Counted from the stretch's first letter, positions 50,088 through 59,140 are shown. The stretch: 64,000 bases of DNA from an uncultured Flavobacteriaceae bacterium (GCA_913062575.1 CAJXVT010000001.1:62001-126000); one strand, 5' to 3'. The notes: generated by a model not told the origin, from the sequence alone. Made by a program: numbers and translations.

Positions 50088-50945
50088 ATGAAGTTATTCA
50101 AGAAAATTTTAAAAATAGTAGGTGCAATTTTTGTATTGCTATTGGTTACTGTTTATATACTATTTGTAAATTTCTCCTCACCTAAATCAGATATAGAAAT
50201 AGCAGAAGAATTTGAAAACAGCATCTACAAACCTATAATTTCTAAAGAAAAATATAAGAATTTCGAATTTAGAAAATTATCCATGCAATCAAAAATAGAT
50301 ACAACTAAATATACGCTTGTGTTTGTTCATGGTGCAATAGGTTCTTCTTTGGATTTTAAAAAATACATGTCAGATTCTTTATTGAATAGCAAGGCAAATA
50401 TGATTTCTTACGATAGAATAGGGTATAATTACGAAGACATACATTTAGCCCAGAAATCTATAGATTTTGAAGTAGCAATTTTAAAAGAGGTGTTGAAAAA
50501 AATAGACCCCAAAAAGACAATTTTGATTGGGTATTCTTATGGCGGCCCAATTACTTTAGCGTTAAAAGAACAATTTAAGAAGATTGTATTGTTAGCTCCT
50601 GCGGTTTATAGTGTAGTAGAACCAATGCCTTGGATGGTGAATTTCTATAAATGGAAAGCAACTAGATGGTTGGTTCCACATTCATGGAAATCAGCATCAG
50701 AAGAAAAAATCACACATCAAGCAGAATTGCAGAAATATGAAAACACTTGGAGTGATACTCCTTCACAGGTGATAAGTATTCATGGAGATTCAGATCAAAT
50801 TGTACCTTATGAAAACTCACTGTTTTTAGAACAACAATTTTCGGAGAAACAATTTAAATTAGTAACTATTCCAAAAGCTGGACATGGATTAGTTTGGAGT
50901 AATTTTGATTTTATAAAAGAAGAATTTTTAAAAGTATTAGATTGA
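50088..50945 (+). CDS. Membrane-anchored alpha/beta hydrolase
   Basis: The 285-aa protein has one N-terminal membrane span (about residues 8-26), then an alpha/beta-hydrolase domain: LVFVHGAIGSSLDF near residue 80 for the oxyanion loop, the nucleophile elbow ILIGYSYGGPITLAL near residue 146, HGDSDQIVPYENS near residue 230 for the acid, and PKAGHGLVWSN near residue 265 for the catalytic His. It sits between a MenI-like and a MenF-like gene and overlaps the latter (TTGA), so a menaquinone-linked role is conceivable. MenH proteins are usually soluble, however, so I do not call it MenH. Confidence 0.75.
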   Translation: MKLFKKILKIVGAIFVLLLVTVYILFVNFSSPKSDIEIAEEFENSIYKPIISKEKYKNFEFRKLSMQSKIDTTKYTLVFVHGAIGSSLDFKKYMSDSLLNSKANMISYDRIGYNYEDIHLAQKSIDFEVAILKEVLKKIDPKKTILIGYSYGGPITLALKEQFKKIVLLAPAVYSVVEPMPWMVNFYKWKATRWLVPHSWKSASEEKITHQAELQKYENTWSDTPSQVISIHGDSDQIVPYENSLFLEQQFSEKQFKLVTIPKAGHGLVWSNFDFIKEEFLKVLD

Positions 50946-52012
50946 AAAGAATAGAAGATAAAATTGTAGAATCTTATAAGAGTCAACTCCCTTTTGTAGT
51001 ATATAATAAACCAAATACAAAGGAGGTTTATGGTGTTTTTCAAAAGAATGACAAATTAAATACAATAACAAATGAATTTGATAAAAAGGGATTTGTTTTT
51101 GCTCCATTTAGTTCAAATGAAAAAATTGTTCTCTTTGAGTTTGAGAATTCAGATTTTGTTGACGGTACTTTTAAATTTGATTCTCAGCCTATTCAACCAA
51201 ATTCTAAAATTGAGACAACATCAAAAGAGCATCATATAACTTTGGTTAAAAATGGAGTTGAGGCTATCAATAAACATCAGTTTAAAAAGGTTGTATTGTC
51301 AAGAAAGCAGCGTGTAGAGGTTTCTAATTTTGATATAATTACTACTTATAAAAAACTATTGCAAACCTATTCGAATGCATTTGTATATGTTTGGTTTCAT
51401 CCAAAAGTAGGGTTGTGGTTTGGAGCAACGCCAGAAACATTGGTAAAGCTAGAAGATAATCATTTTACAACAATGGCTTTAGCAGGAACTCAGGTTTATA
51501 AAGAAAATGAACAACCAAATTGGAATCCCAAAGAAATTGTCGAGCAAGAATTTGTAACAGAATATATTGTTTCAAAACTTTCAGGTTTTTCTAAAAACTT
51601 AGAGATTTCTGAAACAAAAAGTGTAAGAGCGGGTTCTTTACTGCATTTAAGAACAGAAATTAAAGGTGAGTTAGATGTAAAGGCGAATAACAGCTTGTTT
51701 TCTTTGGTTGATTTATTGCATCCAACACCAGCGGTTTGTGGTTTGCCAAAAAATGTAGCAAAGCAATTTATTTTAGAGAACGAAAATTATAATAGAGCCT
51801 ATTATACTGGGTTTTTAGGTGAATTGAACATGAGCTCAAAAAACGATAAAGATTCCCATTTATTTGTCAATTTACGATGTATGGAAGTAGAAGGAAACGA
51901 GGCCTCTATATTTGTTGGTGGAGGAATCACAAAAGATAGTAACCCAGAAAAAGAGTGGGAAGAAACCGTTCAGAAAAGTCAAATAATGTTAAATGTATTA
52001 GATACTCAATAG
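50942..52012 (+). CDS. menF: Isochorismate synthase (chorismate-binding protein)
   Basis: The 356-aa protein belongs to the chorismate-binding family. The C-terminal ~260 residues hold the core: KKVVLSRKQRVEVS near residue 117, WFGATPETLVKL near residue 158, TMALAGTQ near residue 178, LLHPTPAVCGLPK near residue 258, and YTGFLGE plus VGGGITKDSNPEKEWEET near the end. Isochorismate synthase converts chorismate to isochorismate, the first committed menaquinone step; salicylate or siderophore synthesis is less likely with a MenI-like gene upstream. Translation starts at TTG, inside a TTGA overlap with the hydrolase stop, which implies strong coupling. A terminator follows. Confidence 0.88.
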   Translation: MKRIEDKIVESYKSQLPFVVYNKPNTKEVYGVFQKNDKLNTITNEFDKKGFVFAPFSSNEKIVLFEFENSDFVDGTFKFDSQPIQPNSKIETTSKEHHITLVKNGVEAINKHQFKKVVLSRKQRVEVSNFDIITTYKKLLQTYSNAFVYVWFHPKVGLWFGATPETLVKLEDNHFTTMALAGTQVYKENEQPNWNPKEIVEQEFVTEYIVSKLSGFSKNLEISETKSVRAGSLLHLRTEIKGELDVKANNSLFSLVDLLHPTPAVCGLPKNVAKQFILENENYNRAYYTGFLGELNMSSKNDKDSHLFVNLRCMEVEGNEASIFVGGGITKDSNPEKEWEETVQKSQIMLNVLDTQ

Positions 52013-52076
52013 GTATAGGTTTTAGAGTTTTTATTTGTCCAAAAGGCAAAAAAACTAAATCTATTGAGTGTAAATA

Positions 52077-52112
52077 AAAACGCCATCTAAATTAGTTAGA
52101 TGGCGTTTTTTG
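52077..52112. terminator. Bidirectional terminator after menF
   Basis: AAAAACGCCATCTAA and TTAGATGGCGTTTTT form a perfect stem with a short loop and flanking A- and T-runs, between menF and the convergent PUR gene. Confidence 0.9.
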
Positions 52113-52131
52113 TGTGAGAATTATTTGAATA

Positions 52132-52503
52132 TTAGATGTCTTCAAATGATACATCTGTAAAGCTTTCTGTAGAGGTTGTTTCTGTTGTGTCTTCAGATTC
52201 TACTTCTGTTTTTTTATAATCTTTTTGGTGTCTTTCGCTTATTACTTCTTGACCTTTTTCATTTACAATATAATCGGTTGCTGCTTTTAACATCTCATTA
52301 AATTCAGAGAAGTCTTCTTTATATAGGTAAATTTTATGCTTTTGGTAATGGAAAGATCCATCGTCATGTGTAAATTTTTTACTTTCTGTTATTGTTAGAT
52401 AGTAATCATCTGCCTTTGTAGATCTAACATCAAAAAAGTACGTTCTTCTTCCTGCTCTTAAAACTTGAGAAAAAATCTCTTCTTGTTCTACTCTCTCTGC
52501 CAT
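52132..52503 (-). CDS. PUR-family DNA/RNA-binding protein
   Basis: The 123-aa protein is a single-repeat PUR-domain protein of the type found in Bacteroidota and Borrelia. The segments FSQVLRAGRRTYFFDVRSTK near residues 11-30 and YYLTITESKKFTHDDGSFHYQKHKIYLYKEDF form the conserved beta-rich core. The last ~40 residues are acidic and Thr/Ser-rich, with several ESEDTTETTSTES repeats, and look disordered. PUR proteins bind purine-rich single-stranded nucleic acids and regulate gene expression; targets here are unknown. A TAGATTTG box lies 44 bases upstream. Confidence 0.9.
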   Translation of the reverse strand: MAERVEQEEIFSQVLRAGRRTYFFDVRSTKADDYYLTITESKKFTHDDGSFHYQKHKIYLYKEDFSEFNEMLKAATDYIVNEKGQEVISERHQKDYKKTEVESEDTTETTSTESFTDVSFEDI

Positions 52504-52546
52504 AATAATCTAGTAATAAAATTAATTGTTGTTTTATTTTGCTGAA

Positions 52547-52554
52547 CAAATCTA
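52547..52554 (-). promoter_or_regulatory. -7 promoter element of the PUR gene
   Basis: CAAATCTA on the plus strand reads TAGATTTG, a TAnnTTTG box 43 bases before the ATG. Confidence 0.45.
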
Positions 52555-52584
52555 AAAAAATATTTCACTATTTCTAATGAAACC

Positions 52585-54339
52585 TTAATTTTCTTTTTCT
52601 AAAAGTTGTTGTTCATATAATTCTTTGTAATATCCTTCTTCTGTTATTAGTTGATTATGAGTGCCTTGCTGTGTGATTGTCCCGTTGTCAAGTACAATTA
52701 TTTTATCAGCATTTTTAGCTGAAGAAACCCTATGACTTATAATAAATGTTGTTTTGTTTTTTGATACTTTTTCTAGGTTTGATAGTATTTTCTCTTCAGT
52801 TTCTGTGTCTACAGCTGATAAACAATCATCAAAGATTAATATTTTTGGATTTTTTATGATCGCTCTAGCTATAGAAACACGTTGCTTTTGTCCGCCAGAC
52901 AACGTTACGCCTCTTTCGCCAAGAATAGTATCATAACCTTCTTTAAACCCAATAATATTCTCGTGAATAACAGCGTTTTTTGCAGCTTCAATAATTTCTT
53001 CTTTAGAAGCATCATCTTTACCAAACTTAATGTTATTTATTATTGTATCAGAAAACAAAAATGGATCTTGAGGAACAAAACCAATTTGATTTCTTAAATC
53101 TGTTAGGTTTGTTTCTTTTATTGGTGTATTGTCTACAGAAATAGTTCCTTCTGTTGGATCATATAATCTAGAAAGTAGATTAATGATTGATGATTTACCT
53201 GAGCCTGTTTTTCCTAAAACGGCAATGGTTTCTCCAGTATTTACTTTAAAACTAATATTGTTTAATGCAGTAATATTAGTGTCGTCATAGGTAAGACTTA
53301 CATTTTTAAATTCGACAGAACCGGTAATTTCTGAATGCTCTTGATTGGTGTTTTTAATCTCTGGAACTTGCTTTAAAAACTCATTAATCCGTTGTTGAGA
53401 AGCTTCAGCTTGTTGCACCATAGAAGTAACCCAACCTACAATAGCAACCGGCCAAGTTAAAATGTTTACATATAAAATAAATTCAGCGATAACTCCAATC
53501 GGAATTTCACCAGCAATGTATTGTTTACCTCCAATGTAAATAACCAACAAGTTACTGGCTCCAATTAATAGCACCATTAAGGGAAAGAAAATAGCTTGTA
53601 CTTTATATAAATCAATGTTTTTTTTCTTACTGTCATCGGCTAAAACATCAAAGTTTTTAATGATCGATTTTTCAATTCCGTAAGATTTTACCACATTAAT
53701 TCCAGAGAAAAACTCTTGATTAAAGGTTGTTAATTTTGATAAATATTGCTGTACAACGGTGCTTTTTTCATTGATAACCTTACTTAGTATAAAAACAGAT
53801 ATAGATAAAACCGGAAAAGGAATTAATGTATATGCAGTAAGTGTTGGATCAATACTAAACATTTGATAAAAACCGACAATAAACAATACAATCATGTTCA
53901 TACTATACATTATTGCAGGTCCAAAATACATTCTTACTTTAGAAACATCCTCACTAATTCGATTCATTAAATCTCCTGTTCTGTTTTTTTTGTAGAAATT
54001 TATAGACAATTGTTGGTATTGTTGGTAGATTTCATTCTTTAAGTCAAATTCAATTAATCTAGAGGTAACTATAATAGTTTGTCTCATTAAAAAGGTGAAA
54101 AAACCAGCAATTAATGTCACACCAATTATCATTAATATATTTATTAATAATAAGTGTTTTATGTCTTCAGTATCAGAAATGGTTCCTTTTCTGTACTCAT
54201 CAACAATATTGAAAGAATCTCCAATTATTCTTGGAATCTTTAAAGAAAGTATCTTTGATAATACAGTAATAATTATTCCAATTAATAACCGGTATTTATA
54301 TTTTAAAAAGTATTTGTTTAAATATTTTAAAGCCTTCAT
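52585..54339 (-). CDS. ABC exporter, fused membrane and ATPase domains (MsbA/MdlB type)
   Basis: The 584-aa half-transporter has a six-span membrane domain (about residues 18-320; SINFYKKNRTGDLMNRISED is the conserved coupling segment) and an ATPase domain from about residue 340: Walker A GKTGSGKSSI, Q-loop FVPQDPFLFS, signature LSGGQKQRVSIARAI, Walker B ILIFDDCLSAVD and switch ISHRVS. It should dimerise and export lipids, peptides or drugs. In Flavobacteria this gene type usually lies near the leucine dehydrogenase gene, as here, but no substrate can be inferred. It is divergent from the leucine dehydrogenase. Confidence 0.93.
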   Translation of the reverse strand: MKALKYLNKYFLKYKYRLLIGIIITVLSKILSLKIPRIIGDSFNIVDEYRKGTISDTEDIKHLLLINILMIIGVTLIAGFFTFLMRQTIIVTSRLIEFDLKNEIYQQYQQLSINFYKKNRTGDLMNRISEDVSKVRMYFGPAIMYSMNMIVLFIVGFYQMFSIDPTLTAYTLIPFPVLSISVFILSKVINEKSTVVQQYLSKLTTFNQEFFSGINVVKSYGIEKSIIKNFDVLADDSKKKNIDLYKVQAIFFPLMVLLIGASNLLVIYIGGKQYIAGEIPIGVIAEFILYVNILTWPVAIVGWVTSMVQQAEASQQRINEFLKQVPEIKNTNQEHSEITGSVEFKNVSLTYDDTNITALNNISFKVNTGETIAVLGKTGSGKSSIINLLSRLYDPTEGTISVDNTPIKETNLTDLRNQIGFVPQDPFLFSDTIINNIKFGKDDASKEEIIEAAKNAVIHENIIGFKEGYDTILGERGVTLSGGQKQRVSIARAIIKNPKILIFDDCLSAVDTETEEKILSNLEKVSKNKTTFIISHRVSSAKNADKIIVLDNGTITQQGTHNQLITEEGYYKELYEQQLLEKEN

Positions 54340-54505
54340 TTATGAATTTTATCGCTAGGATATTAGAATTTAAGTTTAATTAGTGTTGAATTGTTCTTAA
54401 TAATATCATAATTAAACATTGTTTTTTTTGATATGATTTGCTAATATCATATTTTCGCGTCATAAATTTTGAGAAATATTTAATTTTAGGATAAATCAAT
54501 TACAT

Positions 54506-55606
54506 ATGACAGCAAACATATTAGATGCAAAAGAATTAAAAAAAGATCCTGTTTTTGGACAACTTTCTTTTGATGGTCACGAACAAATCGTTTTTTGCAA
54601 CGACGAAGATACAGGATTAAAAGCAATAATTGGTATTCATAATACGGTTTTAGGCCCAGCTTTAGGAGGAACTAGAATGTGGACATATCAAAGTGAATGG
54701 CATGCATTAAATGATGTTTTGCGTTTGTCTAGAGGAATGACTTATAAAGCAGCAATTACTGGATTAAACCTAGGTGGTGGAAAAGCAGTAATCATTGGTG
54801 ATGCAAAAACGCAAAAGAATGATGCTTTGATGCGCAGATTTGGTGAGTTTGTTCATTCGTTAAGTGGGAATTACATTACTGCAGAAGATGTAGGGATGGA
54901 AACACGTGATATGGATGTTGTAAGAGAAGTTACACCTCACGTTACAGGTATTTCTGAAAGTAAAGGTGGAGCAGGAAACCCATCTCCAATTACAGCTTAT
55001 GGTGTTTATATGGGAATGAAAGCTGCAGCAAAGTACCAATTTGGTACTGAAAACTTAGAAGGTAAAAAAATCTTAGTTCAGGGAGTTGGGCATGTTGGAG
55101 AAACATTAGTAAAACATATTACAGAAGAAGGAGCAAAAGTTATAATCAACGATATCAATGAAGCTCGTTTAGAAGAATTAAGTAAAAAGTATGGAGCAAA
55201 TGTTGTTTTAGGAAACGATATTTATGGATTAGATGTTGACATTTATGCACCTTGTGCAATGGGAGCAACTATTAATGACGCAACTATTAATCAATTAAAA
55301 GCGAAAGTTATTGCTGGTGCAGCCAACAATCAATTAGCTGATGAGATTAAGCATGGAAGATTGTTAAAAGAAAAAGGAATTGCATATGCACCTGATTTTT
55401 TAATTAATGCTGGTGGAATTATCAATGTATATGCTGAGTTAGAAGGATATGGTAAAGATGAAATCGTTCGAAAAACAGAAAATATCTACAATACTACTTT
55501 AGATATTTTCAATCATTCTAAAAAAGAAGACATCACAACACATAGAGCAGCATTTAATATTGCACAAAACAGAATTGATACTCGTAAAAAAGAACAAAAC
55601 AAGTAG
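54506..55606 (+). CDS. Leucine dehydrogenase (Glu/Leu/Phe/Val family)
   Basis: The 366-aa protein matches branched-chain amino acid dehydrogenases. LGPALGGTRMWTY near residue 50 and GLNLGGGKAVIIGD near residue 92, with the catalytic Lys after the Gly-rich turn, form the substrate domain. GVGHVGETLVKH near residue 192 is the NAD-binding Rossmann loop, followed by INDIN with the acidic residue that selects NAD. It oxidatively deaminates leucine, valine or isoleucine to the keto-acids. A Phe-type specificity cannot be ruled out. The gene is divergent from an ABC exporter, and a TATTTTCG near-match to the promoter box lies upstream. Confidence 0.93.
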   Translation: MTANILDAKELKKDPVFGQLSFDGHEQIVFCNDEDTGLKAIIGIHNTVLGPALGGTRMWTYQSEWHALNDVLRLSRGMTYKAAITGLNLGGGKAVIIGDAKTQKNDALMRRFGEFVHSLSGNYITAEDVGMETRDMDVVREVTPHVTGISESKGGAGNPSPITAYGVYMGMKAAAKYQFGTENLEGKKILVQGVGHVGETLVKHITEEGAKVIINDINEARLEELSKKYGANVVLGNDIYGLDVDIYAPCAMGATINDATINQLKAKVIAGAANNQLADEIKHGRLLKEKGIAYAPDFLINAGGIINVYAELEGYGKDEIVRKTENIYNTTLDIFNHSKKEDITTHRAAFNIAQNRIDTRKKEQNK

Positions 55607-55625
55607 AAAATTTCAATAAAAATCA

Positions 55626-55633
55626 TATTTTTG
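55626..55633 (+). promoter_or_regulatory. -7 promoter element upstream of nusB
   Basis: TATTTTTG fits TAnnTTTG and lies three bases before a strong terminator hairpin. It is the only good box in the leuDH-nusB gap. Confidence 0.4.
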
Positions 55634-55635
55634 CA

Positions 55636-55666
55636 GGGCGTTAGAATTTTTCTAACGCCCTTTTTT
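55636..55666 (+). terminator. Terminator between leucine dehydrogenase and nusB
   Basis: GGGCGTTAGAA and TTCTAACGCCC form an 11-bp stem with a very short loop followed by TTTTTT. It ends leucine dehydrogenase transcription but also lies between the nusB -7 box and the nusB start. Confidence 0.85.
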
Positions 55667-55682
55667 AAACAAGTTCTTTAGA

Positions 55683-56621
55683 ATGATTAATAGAAGACAT
55701 ATTAGAGTCAAAGTAATGCAGTCAGTTTATGCAATGATAACGTCAAAAGCTGATGATTTAATTAGAGAAGAAAAATTCTTAAAACTTAGCATTCAAAAAC
55801 TGTTAGACTTGTATGTTTTACAGCTGCAATTAATAGTTGAAGTGCAGAAGTTGGCAACTCAAAAGCTAGCAATATCTAAAAAGAAACATTTGGCAACTAA
55901 AGAAGAATTAAGCCCAAATACAAAGTTTATAGAAAACCAAGCGATACTAAATTTAGTTAATAGTACATCATTTGTTACTTTTAAAAACGATAACAACATC
56001 AATAATTGGACTTTAGATGATGAATACGTTAAAATTATTTGGAAGAAACTTGAGAAAAGCGATCTGTATAAGGCGTATTTGAATTCTGGAGATTCTTCAT
56101 TTAAAGAAGATAAAAACTTTGTGCAAGATTTTTTCAAAGAAATTATTGCTCCTGATGATAAATTGGCTGACTATTACGAAGATCAAAATATTAGCTGGTT
56201 AGATGATATTCCGTTTGTAAATACTTGGATTGTTAGAACTTTAAGCAAATTGAAACAAAACAAAATTTTTGTTTTGGATAAATTATACAAAGATGAAGAC
56301 GATGAAAAATTTGTATTAGAGCTATTTAGAAAAGTAATCTTACATCATACATCATATGAAGAAGATATCAGTGATAAAACTCCAAATTGGGAAACTGATA
56401 GAATTGCAGATATTGATATGATATTAATAAAAATGGCAATTGCAGAATTTTTAAAATTCCCATCAATTCCAGTTAGAGTTACTATTAACGAGTATATAGA
56501 AATATCTAAAGATTACTCAACAAACAAAAGTGGTTATTTTATTAATGGTGTGTTAGATAAGTTATCTAAAGAATACGAGAAAAATAAAACACTTAATAAA
56601 ATTGGTAGAGGATTGTTATAA
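55683..56621 (+). CDS. nusB: Transcription antitermination factor NusB (long form)
   Basis: The 312-aa protein is about twice the length of E. coli NusB, as usual in Bacteroidota. It opens with INRRHIRVKVMQSVYAM, the NusB start, and the C-terminal third (residues about 215-300) has the NusB core: DRIADIDMILIKMAIAEFL, PSIPVRVTINEYIEISKDYS and GYFINGVLDKL. The middle ~150 residues are an extra helical N-terminal extension relative to the classical protein. NusB binds boxA RNA with NusE (S10) and supports rRNA antitermination. It heads the cluster nusB-DUF1573-yajC-ybbR-coaE. Confidence 0.92.
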   Translation: MINRRHIRVKVMQSVYAMITSKADDLIREEKFLKLSIQKLLDLYVLQLQLIVEVQKLATQKLAISKKKHLATKEELSPNTKFIENQAILNLVNSTSFVTFKNDNNINNWTLDDEYVKIIWKKLEKSDLYKAYLNSGDSSFKEDKNFVQDFFKEIIAPDDKLADYYEDQNISWLDDIPFVNTWIVRTLSKLKQNKIFVLDKLYKDEDDEKFVLELFRKVILHHTSYEEDISDKTPNWETDRIADIDMILIKMAIAEFLKFPSIPVRVTINEYIEISKDYSTNKSGYFINGVLDKLSKEYEKNKTLNKIGRGLL

Positions 56622-56650
56622 TTACTATTTTTACTCAAAATATTTAAATC

Positions 56651-57112
56651 ATGAAAAAAATAATCATTTTTAGTCTAGTGGCTTCATTAGGGATATTTAC
56701 AGCTTGTAATGAAGGTAATGCTGCTGCAAAAGTAGATTTAACAAAATTAGAAGCAGCTAAACAAAGAGATATAGATATTAGTAAAGGAGCTCCAATAATT
56801 AAATTTGATAAATTAGTATATGATTTTGGAACTGTTACTGATGGAGATATCGTTGAAACTACGTTTATTTTAACTAACATTGGTAAGTCTGCTTTAGTAA
56901 TTACAGATGCAAAAACAACTTGTGGTTGTACAGTACCAACTTGGCCAAAAGACAAACCAGTATTACCTGGAGAATCAACTGAAATTAAAGTTAAATTTAA
57001 TACAGCTGGTAAAGGTGGAGGAAGACAATCTAAAGACGTGACTTTATTTACAAATACAGCCGTTGGTAGAGAAGTTTTAAAATTAAAAGGAATAGTAAAT
57101 AGAAAAAGTTAG
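56651..57112 (+). CDS. DUF1573 lipoprotein
   Basis: The 153-aa protein has a lipoprotein signal ending GIFTACNEG (Cys about residue 19). The mature part is one DUF1573 Ig-like domain, with KLVYDFGTVTDGDIVETTF near residue 56, LTNIGKSALVI, TTCGCTVPTWP near residue 98 with the family Cys pair, and VKFNTAGKGG. DUF1573 domains are common surface or periplasmic beta-sandwiches in Bacteroidota with no defined activity. It lies 29 bases after nusB and 18 before yajC, so it belongs to the operon. Confidence 0.92.
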   Translation: MKKIIIFSLVASLGIFTACNEGNAAAKVDLTKLEAAKQRDIDISKGAPIIKFDKLVYDFGTVTDGDIVETTFILTNIGKSALVITDAKTTCGCTVPTWPKDKPVLPGESTEIKVKFNTAGKGGGRQSKDVTLFTNTAVGREVLKLKGIVNRKS

Positions 57113-57130
57113 TATTAAATAATTAAAAAT

Positions 57131-57439
57131 ATGATGTTTTTACAAGCAAGCACAAGTGGAATAAGTAGTATGTTGCCTTTTTTAGCAATGATTGTTGTAA
57201 TTTATTTTTTTATGATTAGACCACAAATGTCTAAACAAAAGAAAGAAAAAAAATTTCAAACAGATATTAAAAAAGGAATAAAAGTAATTACTAGTAGCGG
57301 AATTCACGGTAAAATTGTTGAGTTAAATGAAAGTGATAATACCGTTACAATTGAAACTGGTGCAGGTAAAATAAGATTCGAAAAATCTGCAATATCTATG
57401 GACTTAACAAATAGGTTAAACAATCCATCAACAAAATAA
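57131..57439 (+). CDS. yajC: Preprotein translocase subunit YajC
   Basis: The 102-aa protein has one membrane span near the N-terminus (MLPFLAMIVVIYFFMIRP, about residues 17-34) followed by the family signature FFMIRPQMSKQKK and a small cytoplasmic domain with GIKVITSSGIHGKIVEL and VTIETGAGKIRFEKSAI. YajC associates with SecDF-YajC in protein export. The start could be MMFLQ or MFLQ; both give the same protein type. A perfect terminator follows it, ending the nusB-DUF1573-yajC part of the cluster. Confidence 0.95.
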   Translation: MMFLQASTSGISSMLPFLAMIVVIYFFMIRPQMSKQKKEKKFQTDIKKGIKVITSSGIHGKIVELNESDNTVTIETGAGKIRFEKSAISMDLTNRLNNPSTK

Positions 57440-57461
57440 TAGATTATTAAATCTAAATTTT

Positions 57462-57488
57462 AAAAGAGAGCTTTAAGCTCTCTTTTTT
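57462..57488 (+). terminator. Intrinsic terminator after yajC
   Basis: AAAAGAGAGCTT and AAGCTCTCTTTT form a perfect 12-bp stem followed by a T-run. Confidence 0.9.
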
Positions 57489-57559
57489 ATTGAAAATAAA
57501 ATACTTCGTTGCGTTTTAAATTTGCTTTATGTAGCTTGCAAATAATATAAAACTAGTTA

Positions 57560-58501
57560 ATGCATAAAATAAAACACCAAAATAAAATACCAAAATCTTT
57601 TTTTGTTGCTATTGGAGTCGCGTTGTTTTTTTGGTTATTAACGAAGTTATCAAAAGAGTATCAAACGGTAATTACTTTACCTGTTGTCTATGTAAATCTT
57701 CCACAAGATAAATTGATACAAAGCGAGCCTTTAAAAAAGATTGATATACAGGTTAAAGCAACAGGTTTTAGATTGCTAGGGATTAGTATTGTAAAAAAAA
57801 CTATAAAATTAGATGCAAGCAAGCTTCAAAGAAAAAGTAACTTAGGTTTTTTCTTTTTGATAGAACATCAGAAAATAGATATTCAAAATCAAGTGAGTAA
57901 TAATTTTATGATTGGTCAAATAGTACAAGATACTATGTATTTAGATTTAGGTCAATTGGCAACTAAAAAAGTGCCAGTTAAAGGTGATTTCGATTTTAAT
58001 TATCAATTAGGATTTCATTTAACGAAACCAATAAAAATTACTCCAGATTCTGTTTTGGTGTCTGGCCCACAAAAACAGTTAGATACTTTATCTCATTTAC
58101 AACTCCAAAAACTAGCTATAAATGACATCTCAAAATCAATAAAACAAACATTAACGATTAATGAAGTGTCTGAAACCATTAAGTTTCAAGTTAAAAATGT
58201 TGAAATTTTTGGTGAAGTAGATCGGTTTACAGAAGGAAGTTTTGAAACAACTTTTGAAATAATAAATATGCCAGACAGTATTCGTGTCAATACATTTCCA
58301 AAAACGATTAAAATTGTGTATCAAGTCGGATTAACAAATTTTAATAAAGTAACTAGTACTTCATTTAAAGTTGTTTGTGATTTTAGGGTATCACAACTTA
58401 ATAATCTTAATTATTTAATTCCTAAAGTGATTACAAAACCAGGGTTTGTGACTTCGGTAAAATTGATGCCAGCTAAAATTGAATATTTAATACAGAAATA
58501 A
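57560..58501 (+). CDS. YbbR-like domain protein (CdaR-related)
   Basis: The 313-aa protein has one N-terminal membrane span, KSFFVAIGVALFFWLLTKLS (about residues 13-32). The extracytoplasmic part shows repeated YbbR-type units such as KIDIQVKATGFRLLG near residue 63, VKGDFDFNYQLGFHLTKP near residue 140 and PDSVLVSGPQKQLDTL near residue 160. In Firmicutes YbbR/CdaR regulates the diadenylate cyclase CdaA; no cyclase gene is next to it here, so that link is only family knowledge. It abuts coaE (1-base gap) and likely shares a transcript with it. Confidence 0.85.
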   Translation: MHKIKHQNKIPKSFFVAIGVALFFWLLTKLSKEYQTVITLPVVYVNLPQDKLIQSEPLKKIDIQVKATGFRLLGISIVKKTIKLDASKLQRKSNLGFFFLIEHQKIDIQNQVSNNFMIGQIVQDTMYLDLGQLATKKVPVKGDFDFNYQLGFHLTKPIKITPDSVLVSGPQKQLDTLSHLQLQKLAINDISKSIKQTLTINEVSETIKFQVKNVEIFGEVDRFTEGSFETTFEIINMPDSIRVNTFPKTIKIVYQVGLTNFNKVTSTSFKVVCDFRVSQLNNLNYLIPKVITKPGFVTSVKLMPAKIEYLIQK

Positions 58502-58502
58502 T

Positions 58503-59099
58503 ATGGTTGTAGGTTTAACAGGCGGAATCGGAAGTGGGAAATCTACTGTATTAAAAGAATTTCAAGAGATTGGAAATATAGCTGTATATAATGCAGATGA
58601 AGAAGCCAAAAAATTAATGGTATCGTCTTCTGTAATCCGTGCTAAAATCAGTAGCGAGTTTGGGAGTCAATCTTATACAAACAATGAGTTAAATCGCTCT
58701 TATATATCTTCTGTAGTATTTGCAGACAAAGATAAATTATCAAAATTAAATGCTATTGTCCATCCAGAGGTTTTTAAGCATTTTAAAAATTTTGTAGCTT
58801 CAAATCTAGATAAAGAGTATGTGCTTTATGAAAACGCAATTTTGTTTGAAAATGGAAGCGATGTTTTATGCGATGTAATTATTTGTGTTGTTGCCAGTAA
58901 ACAGGTAAGAATTCAAAGAGTTGTTAAAAGAGATGGAGTTACAGAAACAGAAGTGATTCGTAGAATCCGCAATCAATGGAGCGATTCAAAAAAGAGATTA
59001 CTATCTAACTATATCATACACAATCAGAATGTTAACAATCTACAAGGTCAAATTATTAGAATTCATAATAATTTAACAGAAAACAAAGCTCAAATTTAA
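58503..59099 (+). CDS. coaE: Dephospho-CoA kinase
   Basis: The 198-aa protein opens with MVVGLTGGIGSGKSTVLKEF, the P-loop, and has YNADEEAKKLM near residue 33 for the substrate Asp, VHPEVFKHFKNF near residue 86, LYENAILFENG near residue 108 and QRVVKRDGVTETEVIRRIRNQ (LID region) near residue 138. It phosphorylates dephospho-CoA to CoA, the last step of coenzyme A synthesis. The order ybbR-coaE is typical of Flavobacteria. Length and motifs are complete. Confidence 0.95.
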   Translation: MVVGLTGGIGSGKSTVLKEFQEIGNIAVYNADEEAKKLMVSSSVIRAKISSEFGSQSYTNNELNRSYISSVVFADKDKLSKLNAIVHPEVFKHFKNFVASNLDKEYVLYENAILFENGSDVLCDVIICVVASKQVRIQRVVKRDGVTETEVIRRIRNQWSDSKKRLLSNYIIHNQNVNNLQGQIIRIHNNLTENKAQI

Positions 59100-59140
59100 A
59101 TAAGTTCATTTTTTTTCTTAAAAAATTCTTAAAATCTTAG

